In this document: piece after piece, positions 24,137 through 30,233 of the stretch
Layout of the letters: every line of letters starts with the position of its first letter
Numbering within the stretch: position 1 is the stretch's first letter
Source: an uncultured Spirochaetales bacterium
Lineage (GTDB): Bacteria > Spirochaetota > Spirochaetia > Sphaerochaetales > Sphaerochaetaceae
Assembly (NCBI GenBank): GCA_934276485.1
Contig: CAKQTE010000072.1
Span: forward strand, 1 to 36,336
Reading direction: 5' to 3'
Length of the DNA stretch: 36,336 nucleotides
Position numbers and translations under genes: made by a program
Notes under the pieces: generated by a model
Databases searched by the model: none
Told to the model about the DNA's origin: nothing
Seen by the model: only the letters and a program-made list of their open reading frames with translations

Positions 24137-25357
24137 ATGATTCAGGATCAGATTAAGGCATTAGCAGAAAAGTATCGTGATTACACAGCAGAGAACCTTT
24201 CAAAGCTTGTAAAGACCAAGAGTTATTCTTCTAAGGAAGAAGATGTATGTAAGCTTCTAGTAGAGCTTTGTAAGGAGGCAGGCTTTGATGAAGTTAGAAT
24301 CGATGGTCTTGGCTCTGTAATTGGAAGAGTTGGCAATGGCCCTAAGAAGCTTGCTTTTGATGCTCATATCGATACAGTAGAGGTTGGAAACCTCAAGAAC
24401 TGGAACTTCGATCCATTCTCAGGAGAGATCAAGGACGGTAAGGTTTGGGGACGTGGTGCATCTGACCAGAAGGGCGGAGCTGCGAGCATGATCACAGCTG
24501 GAAGAATCCTTAAAGAGCTTGGTTATGGTGGCGAATACACAGTATATTTCACATTCACAGTAATGGAAGAAGACTGTGATGGTATGTGCTGGAAGTATCT
24601 CATTGAAGAAGAGAACTTCAAGCCAGATATGATCGTTTCAACAGAGCCTACATCATGTCAGCTATATAGAGGACATAGAGGAAGAATGGAGATCAGAATC
24701 ATTCTCAAGGGTATTTCCTGCCATGGTTCAGCTCCAGAGAGAGGTGTTTCAGCAGCATATAAGGCAGCACGTGCAGCACTTGCTATCGAGCAGCTTAATA
24801 AGGACTTGCAGCCAGATGATGATAACTTCCTAGGAAAGGGAACAATTACAGTTTCCCAGATGGATGTCAAGGGACCTTCACAGTGTGCAGTTGCTGACTA
24901 TGCAATGATTTACTGCGACAGACGCCTAACTTGGGGAGAGGATGCAACACTCGCTATCAGACAGGTTAAGGAATATGTATCAAAGGCAACAGGAGATCCA
25001 GAAGATCAGATTATCGTAGAGATGCCAAACTACGAGAAGATTGGTTGGACAAATAAGCCATACTCACAGGAATTGTATTTCCCAACATGGAAGCTTCCTG
25101 AGGATGCACCACTCGTACAGGCAGGTGTAAGAGACTATGAAGCACTATATGGAAAGGCTCCAGTTGTAGACAAGTGGACATTCAGTACTAACCTTGTTGC
25201 TACAACAGGAAGACACAAGATTCCTGCAATTGGTTTCGGTCCTGGTGATGAAGCTCAGGCTCACGCTCCAAACGAAATCAACAGAGTAGAGGACTTGGTA
25301 ATCTGTTCAGCATTCTACGCACTTCTTCCATATTCATTGGAAGGAAAACTAAACTAA
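24137..25357 (+). CDS. ygeY: YgeY-family selenium metabolism-linked M20 hydrolase
   Basis: A 406-residue M20-family metallohydrolase. The zinc ligands and catalytic residues are visible: AFDAHIDTV (His77, Asp79), GRGASDQKGG (Asp110), MEEDCDG (Glu144/Glu145) and the C-terminal histidine in EAQAHAPNE. The dimerisation domain occupies about 180-290. YgeY members sit beside ygfK/ssnA and dihydropyrimidinase genes in anaerobic purine-utilising bacteria and probably open or trim an N-carbamoyl or N-acyl intermediate. AGGAGAG precedes the ATG. It ends the first operon segment, followed by a strong terminator at 25381. Confidence 0.9.
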   Translation: MIQDQIKALAEKYRDYTAENLSKLVKTKSYSSKEEDVCKLLVELCKEAGFDEVRIDGLGSVIGRVGNGPKKLAFDAHIDTVEVGNLKNWNFDPFSGEIKDGKVWGRGASDQKGGAASMITAGRILKELGYGGEYTVYFTFTVMEEDCDGMCWKYLIEEENFKPDMIVSTEPTSCQLYRGHRGRMEIRIILKGISCHGSAPERGVSAAYKAARAALAIEQLNKDLQPDDDNFLGKGTITVSQMDVKGPSQCAVADYAMIYCDRRLTWGEDATLAIRQVKEYVSKATGDPEDQIIVEMPNYEKIGWTNKPYSQELYFPTWKLPEDAPLVQAGVRDYEALYGKAPVVDKWTFSTNLVATTGRHKIPAIGFGPGDEAQAHAPNEINRVEDLVICSAFYALLPYSLEGKLN

Positions 25358-25380
25358 TTAGTTTGAGTTAACACTAATGT

Positions 25381-25406
25381 GGCCTCGGAAAATCCGGGGC
25401 CTTTTT
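25381..25406 (+). terminator. terminator of the ygfK-ssnA-ygeY operon
   Basis: GGCCTCGG (25381-25388) pairs with CCGGGGCC (25394-25401), eight pairs with one G-U, around AAAAT and followed by TTTTT. Confidence 0.85.
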
Positions 25407-25410
25407 AGAA

Positions 25411-25432
25411 CAAAAATCCAGCCAAAGCTGGA
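25411..25432 (-). terminator. terminator of the hypothetical gene at 25456
   Basis: Minus strand TCCAGC (25432-25427) pairs with GCTGGA (25422-25417) around TTTG, followed by TTTTTG. It sits back to back with the ygeY terminator. Confidence 0.75.
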
Positions 25433-25455
25433 CTTTAGAGAGAAGGACTCTTTAG

Positions 25456-25782
25456 TTATTTTTTCTTTGTGTCTTTCTTTTCTACATAGGCCTTCTTGAC
25501 TTCTTCAATCTTCTTGGCCTCATCGTAGACAAGATTTCCTTCCTTATCTGTATATGCAAATGCAATAGCAAGATAGATAATTGGGTCTTTCTTCTCCCAA
25601 CGTCTGTATGCTGCGGATACAGCAGATGCCATACCTCTGTTGTTAACATAGTCCTTTCCACACTTATCGAGCATTATGGCTCTCAAAGCTCCAAGAGAAA
25701 TCTGAATGTTCTTTGAATAAAGAGCAATCGCCAAATCTCCTATGAAATCATAAATCTGGTCGTTAGTCATTTCTATTGCCAT
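25456..25782 (-). CDS. hypothetical protein, small and soluble
   Basis: A 108-residue protein of mixed helices (MTNDQIYDFIGDLAIALYSK, ALRAIMLDKCGKDYVNNRGM, AYRRWEKKDP) with a Lys/Glu-rich tail ending KKDTKKK. I see no known domain. ATG 25782 is used because GGAGGG lies nine bases upstream, while the earlier TTG abuts that site. It is the only minus-strand gene inside the purine cluster, placed between the ygeY terminator and the xdhA promoter. Whether it has anything to do with the cluster is unknown; a DNA-binding role is possible from size and charge but unsupported. Confidence 0.65.
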   Translation of the reverse strand: MAIEMTNDQIYDFIGDLAIALYSKNIQISLGALRAIMLDKCGKDYVNNRGMASAVSAAYRRWEKKDPIIYLAIAFAYTDKEGNLVYDEAKKIEEVKKAYVEKKDTKKK

Positions 25783-25906
25783 CCTTATCAACCCTCCATA
25801 TTCAGTGTAATTCTTTTTCCATCAATGATGGATATGTTTTATATGTACTTTCCATTGTTTTTGTCCAAGAAATTGCAATATATCGTACTTTCTTTACATT
25901 CTTTTT

Positions 25907-25936
25907 TTACAATGTTTTCCTAAGTTGGGTTATAAT
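25907..25936 (+). promoter_or_regulatory. probable promoter of xdhACB
   Basis: A perfect -10 TATAAT (25931-25936) lies 81 nt before the xdhA ATG. The best -35 match is the poor TTACAA (25907-25912) at 18 nt, so activation by a regulator is plausible. No TGTTGCG tandem repeat is found here. Confidence 0.5.
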
Positions 25937-26017
25937 GAATAAGGCAAGAAAGAACTTTGAATTTATCGGAGCTAATTCTTCATTATATAAGAAAAAAGAT
26001 AATGGTACGGAGGACTC

Positions 26018-28156
26018 ATGCCAGTAACAAGAATAGATGACAAAATCGTCAGAGTTGATGCTTTTGCAAAAGCTCGCGGTGAGGCCCAATACATATGTGA
26101 CCTTACACTTCCGGATATGTGCTATGCATATATGATTCGTTCCTCGATTCCAAGAGGAAAGATAGTCTCTATCAATATGCCAGAGTTGCCAGAAGGATAT
26201 TTCTTTATCACAAGCAAGGATATCCCAGAAGGTGGAAAGAACGAACTTTGGATGATCATGAAAGATTGGCGCGCATTCGCAGATGGCGATGTTCGCTATG
26301 TTGGAGAAACAATTGGTCTTTTGGTCGGTCCAGACAGAAGAACATTGAAGTTCTTGAAGGACAGGATCGATATCAAGTACGAAGAGGAAACTCCTGCAGT
26401 ATCTATTGACGATGGCGTCAATTGTGTAGGTGGTCCTATCGTAGGAGATGACAATGTAATGTGTTCCCTATATTGCGAAAAGGGAAGAGACATGGACGAA
26501 GTATTTGCAGAGGCAGATGAAATCTATGAAGACACTATCGAAACTGGTTTCCAGGAGCATGTGCACCTTGAAACAAATAGTGCAATCGTAGACAAGGAAG
26601 ATGACAAGTTCATCGTATATGCTTCCGCACAATGTCCTTTCTATATCAGAAAGTCAGTAGCAGCCCTTATTAATCAACCAATGGAGAACATCGTTGTAAG
26701 ACAGACAACCACTGGTGGTGCATTTGGTGGAAAGGAAAACTTTCCAGATGTTCTAGCCGGTCCATTGTTGGTTGCAGAGACTGTTGTCAACAAGCCAATA
26801 AAGCTTGTTTTTGATAGAGAGGAAGATATGCTTTATTCTGTTAAGCGTCACCCTTCAAAGTGCTATTACCAGAGTGCTATCAAGGATGGCAAGATCACAG
26901 GTATCAAGGCATTGATTCGTTACAATAACGGAGCTTATCTCTCTTCTTCATATGTAGTATTGCAGCGCGGTGTATTCCATGCAAATGGCGTATATGATTT
27001 CCCAAGCACATATCTAAAGGGCGAGGGAATTGCAACAAATACATTCCCATCTGATGCATTCAGAGGCTTCGGAGCACCTCAGACACTCTTTGCAATCGAA
27101 GTGCACCTAGATCACATTGCCCGTCATTTAGGCGTTGATCCACTTGCTCTGAAGCAAGAGTATCTTTTGACAAAGGGTGCTGAGACTGTAACAAATGGTC
27201 ACATCGTTGAAGAAGTAAAGCTTCCTGAGATGATTGAAAGAATAACAGAGGAATCTGATTATTGGAGAAAGGCAGCTGAGTACAAGAGAGGATCTGGAAA
27301 AGGCATTGGTTTTGCAATGTATAACCATGGTGGTGCGTTTACCGGAAACGGAGAGCAAGCTCTTATCAAGGCACATGCAAGACTTGTGAAAGTTGGCAAT
27401 CATGTAGATATCCAGGTTGGATCTACAGAGATGGGACAGGGATTCCAGACAGCTCTTAGAAAGATAGCTGCATCCACTCTAGGCATTGCAATCGATGATG
27501 TAAGCTACAAGAATCCAGATACTTCAATGGTACCTGACTCAGGTCCTACTGCAGCATCAAGATCCACAATGATTGTTGGAAAGCTTATCGAGCGCTGTGC
27601 TCTTGAGATGAAAGAACGCTGGAATGAAGGCGATTTCTCTGTTGAGAAAGAATATGAACATCCAGATGGACATCCATGGGATCAGGCAACATTCAGAGGA
27701 GATGCTTACCTTGGATATGGTTGGGGTGCTATTGCTGTTGAAGTCGAGGTTGATAAGCTTACAAACGAGGTTAAGACAGTTGGCATTTGGTCCAGCCATG
27801 AAATTGGAAAGGCTATTGATGAGCTAATTGTACATGGACAGATCAATGGTGGTGTAATCCAGGCATTAGGATATGCTTCAATGGAGAAATTGGAGAACAA
27901 GAAGGGCTATTTCAGACAGAGCTCAATGTCTGACTATGTTGTTCCTACATCAATGGATTTCCCTAAGCAATACTACCATATACAGGACAACCCATATGAA
28001 TGGGGACCATATGGTGCAAAGGGTATGGGAGAGCTGGTTTTCAATGGTGCAGCTGCAGCATATGTAGACGCTGTTGAAAGAGCTCTAGGAATCACAGCAA
28101 CCAAGATTCCTATTCCACCAGAGGATATTGAGGAGGCTTTGAAGAATGTTAAATGA
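26018..28156 (+). CDS. xdhA: xanthine dehydrogenase-type molybdenum-binding subunit
   Basis: A 712-residue catalytic subunit of the xanthine oxidase family, binding the molybdopterin cofactor. Motifs: QEHVHLETNSAIV (about 178-190), TTGGAFGGKE with Glu240 matching the purine-orienting glutamate (bovine Glu802), DAFRGFGAPQ with Arg349 matching bovine Arg880, GSTEMGQGFQTALR (molybdopterin contact), and GAKGMGE with Glu672 as the general base. Conservation of both purine-contacting residues supports hypoxanthine/xanthine-type hydroxylation. No in-frame UGA is seen, so any selenium would be a labile cofactor rather than selenocysteine. Its stop overlaps xdhC by 11 nt. GGAGGACTC precedes ATG. Confidence 0.9.
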   Translation: MPVTRIDDKIVRVDAFAKARGEAQYICDLTLPDMCYAYMIRSSIPRGKIVSINMPELPEGYFFITSKDIPEGGKNELWMIMKDWRAFADGDVRYVGETIGLLVGPDRRTLKFLKDRIDIKYEEETPAVSIDDGVNCVGGPIVGDDNVMCSLYCEKGRDMDEVFAEADEIYEDTIETGFQEHVHLETNSAIVDKEDDKFIVYASAQCPFYIRKSVAALINQPMENIVVRQTTTGGAFGGKENFPDVLAGPLLVAETVVNKPIKLVFDREEDMLYSVKRHPSKCYYQSAIKDGKITGIKALIRYNNGAYLSSSYVVLQRGVFHANGVYDFPSTYLKGEGIATNTFPSDAFRGFGAPQTLFAIEVHLDHIARHLGVDPLALKQEYLLTKGAETVTNGHIVEEVKLPEMIERITEESDYWRKAAEYKRGSGKGIGFAMYNHGGAFTGNGEQALIKAHARLVKVGNHVDIQVGSTEMGQGFQTALRKIAASTLGIAIDDVSYKNPDTSMVPDSGPTAASRSTMIVGKLIERCALEMKERWNEGDFSVEKEYEHPDGHPWDQATFRGDAYLGYGWGAIAVEVEVDKLTNEVKTVGIWSSHEIGKAIDELIVHGQINGGVIQALGYASMEKLENKKGYFRQSSMSDYVVPTSMDFPKQYYHIQDNPYEWGPYGAKGMGELVFNGAAAAYVDAVERALGITATKIPIPPEDIEEALKNVK

Positions 28157-28628
28157 GATTAAGTTTAGAATAAATGGTAAGAAAATCGTCTACCAAGGGG
28201 ATCCATTAAGAAGACTCTTGGACCTGCTGAGAGAAGACCTAGGTCTTATGGGTAGCAAGGAAGGATGCGGCGAAGGTGAGTGCGGTGCTTGCTCAGTTTT
28301 GAAGGATGGTAAGCTTGTTACTTCATGCATCGTTCCTGTAGGCGCTTGCAATGGTTCTGATATCTATACAATAGAAGGAATTAGAGACACAGAGAAAGGA
28401 CAGTGCATCATCCAGGCCTTTGCTGATGGAGGAGCTGTTCAATGTGGATTCTGCATTCCTGGTATGGTTATGGCTGCATATTATCTACTAGATAACAATC
28501 CAAATCCTACAGAAGAGGATGTGCGCCTAGCTATCAGCGGTAATATTTGCAGATGCACAGGATATGACTTGATCGTAGAATCAATCCTTCTTGCTGCAAA
28601 GAGAGGTGAAGAGCTATGGAAGAAATGA
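28146..28628 (+). CDS. xdhC: xanthine dehydrogenase 2Fe-2S subunit
   Basis: A 160-residue FeS subunit with two [2Fe-2S] clusters. The plant-ferredoxin-like set is Cys41, Cys46, Cys49 and Cys61, and the C-terminal helical-domain set is Cys100, Cys103, Cys135 and Cys137 (QCGFCIPGM and ICRCTGYD). It relays electrons from the Mo site of XdhA to the FAD of XdhB. It starts inside the last codons of xdhA and its end overlaps xdhB by 13 nt, so the three are translationally coupled in the order Mo-FeS-FAD, unlike the usual E. coli order Mo-FAD-FeS. Confidence 0.93.
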   Translation: MLNEIKFRINGKKIVYQGDPLRRLLDLLREDLGLMGSKEGCGEGECGACSVLKDGKLVTSCIVPVGACNGSDIYTIEGIRDTEKGQCIIQAFADGGAVQCGFCIPGMVMAAYYLLDNNPNPTEEDVRLAISGNICRCTGYDLIVESILLAAKRGEELWKK

Positions 28629-29485
28629 GATGTTATATTCCTGAAACACTAGAAGAAGCACTTCAGATCAGAAAAGACACTGGTGCTATTCCTCTTGCAG
28701 GAGGATCTGACTTGATGGTTCAGCACTATGCTGGAACAGATCTTTCTCCTGAGTTCTCTAAGCCTATTGTTGTTATTTCGAACTTGTCAGAGCTAAAGGG
28801 TATCAAGATTCGAGAAGATGGAAAGGTTGAAATTGGAGCAATGACAACCTCTGCAGAGATAGCTTCTTCAGAACTTGTTCCAAGACTTGTTAGAGAAGCT
28901 GCTTCCAGAATGGGAGCTATCTCACTGAGAAACAGTGCAACAATTGGTGGAAACATTGGAAATGCATCCCCTAAGGGTGATCTGCCACAACCTCTAATTC
29001 TATTGGATGCTGAGGTTGTACTTGTAAGCCTAGAGGGAGAGAGAGTTCTTCCTCTCGATGAGTTCATCAAGGGTGCTAAGAAGACTGACTTGAGAGAAGA
29101 TGAGATCATCAAGTCTGTATTGGTATCACAAGCTGAGTGCACTCATTGGCTTTATCATAAGATCGGCACTCGTAGAGCCAATGCTATTTCTAAACTTTCT
29201 CTATCTTGTATAGCAAATATTCAGGATGGCATTGTTGTAGACTTCAGAGCATCTTCAGGAGCAGCGGGGCCTAAAGTTGCACGCTCAAGAGCAGTTGAAT
29301 CTATGCTTATTGGAAAGCGTGTTGAAGAGCTAGAGAGCGTCAGAGAAGAGTTCTTTGATGCTTACAATAATGTAATTTCTCCACATGCAATGCCTGAGTG
29401 GAGAAGAAATACCACAAGAAGAATGCTTTCACATTTCATTGAAGAGCTAGAGCATGGCGCAGAAGAAGGCGAAATCATTGTTTGA
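28616..29485 (+). CDS. xdhB: xanthine dehydrogenase FAD-binding subunit
   Basis: A 289-residue flavin subunit of the CO-dehydrogenase/xanthine-dehydrogenase FAD family. The N-terminal PLAGGSDLMVQ loop (about 26-36) and the SLRNSATIGGNIGNASPKGD motif (about 100-120) bind FAD; residues about 170-280 form the C-terminal alpha/beta domain. It passes electrons from XdhC to NAD(P)+ or another acceptor. ATG 28616 overlaps xdhC; an in-frame ATG at 28625 is a near-equivalent alternative. A terminator follows at 29504. Confidence 0.9.
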   Translation: MEEMRCYIPETLEEALQIRKDTGAIPLAGGSDLMVQHYAGTDLSPEFSKPIVVISNLSELKGIKIREDGKVEIGAMTTSAEIASSELVPRLVREAASRMGAISLRNSATIGGNIGNASPKGDLPQPLILLDAEVVLVSLEGERVLPLDEFIKGAKKTDLREDEIIKSVLVSQAECTHWLYHKIGTRRANAISKLSLSCIANIQDGIVVDFRASSGAAGPKVARSRAVESMLIGKRVEELESVREEFFDAYNNVISPHAMPEWRRNTTRRMLSHFIEELEHGAEEGEIIV

Positions 29486-29502
29486 CAATTAGATAATTAT
29501 TA

Positions 29503-29525
29503 GGCCCCATTTTTGGGGCTTTTTA
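29503..29525 (+). terminator. terminator between xdhB and ygfM
   Basis: GCCCC (29504-29508) pairs with GGGGC (29515-29519) around ATTTTT, followed by TTTTT. The T tract ends at the AGGAGG ribosome site of ygfM, so read-through or processing must supply ygfM-xdhD unless a promoter is hidden. Confidence 0.65.
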
Positions 29526-29534
29526 GGAGGATGA

Positions 29535-30233
29535 ATGGTTATACATAGACCAAAGAGTGTTCAGGAAGCAGTTTCTTTAAGACATTCTATTGAAAATTCT
29601 GCATATTTAGCTGGAGGAACAGAGGACTTACGTCTTGGTTCCTCGGTATCTGAGAATGCTGAACTGATTGATATCAACAATCTTGGCTTGAATGCAATAA
29701 AGGTGGAAGGAAACAATTTATATATTGGTTCTTGTGTTACATTTCAGGATTTGGTTGAGTCGGATCTTATACCTTCCTTTATTAAGGAAGCAGCTGGGTT
29801 CTGCGCATCTTTTGAAAAGAGAAACAGTGCAACAATTGGTGGAAATATTGCAACCAACAGATGTGATAGCTATTTAATACCAGCTCTTGTTGCAGCAGAT
29901 GCTAAATTGATTATCGAATGCAAGAAAGGAGAGAAAGAGAAGTCAATTACTGAGTATCTATCAAAGCCTTGCAAGGCTGTTATCAAGGCAATTGTTATTG
30001 ATAAGGATAGAAAAGGCTGGTCAAAGCGTATTAGCCATACATCTACATCCCACTCAACACTCATTGCATCACATAGTAATGATATCTACGCTTTGGAAGC
30101 TTCTGGCTCAAAGCTTTGTTTTGGCAATAGCCCAAAGATCTATGAAGAGATGGAATTTGTTACAGACCTCACTGGTAGTGCTGAATATAAGAAGTATCTT
30201 GCTTCTGTCATCTTTGATTTGGAGGGGAAATAA
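29535..30233 (+). CDS. ygfM: YgfM-like FAD-binding subunit of molybdenum hydroxylase
   Basis: A 232-residue, somewhat short flavin subunit related to XdhB. It has AYLAGGTEDLRLGS (about 23-36) and FEKRNSATIGGNIATNRCDS (about 95-114), the two FAD-pyrophosphate loops; the C-terminal domain is reduced compared with the 289-residue XdhB. It is the partner of XdhD: its stop codon shares its last base with the xdhD start at 30233. AGGAGG precedes the ATG. In E. coli ygfM lies between ssnA and xdhD; here it has been moved behind xdhACB. Confidence 0.88.
   Translation: MVIHRPKSVQEAVSLRHSIENSAYLAGGTEDLRLGSSVSENAELIDINNLGLNAIKVEGNNLYIGSCVTFQDLVESDLIPSFIKEAAGFCASFEKRNSATIGGNIATNRCDSYLIPALVAADAKLIIECKKGEKEKSITEYLSKPCKAVIKAIVIDKDRKGWSKRISHTSTSHSTLIASHSNDIYALEASGSKLCFGNSPKIYEEMEFVTDLTGSAEYKKYLASVIFDLEGK

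Noticed and set aside
25935..26027. Thirty-codon ORF in front of xdhA, overlapping its start
   Set aside because: Its ATG overlaps the -10 box TATAAT, there is no ribosome site, and the overlap with xdhA is out of frame.
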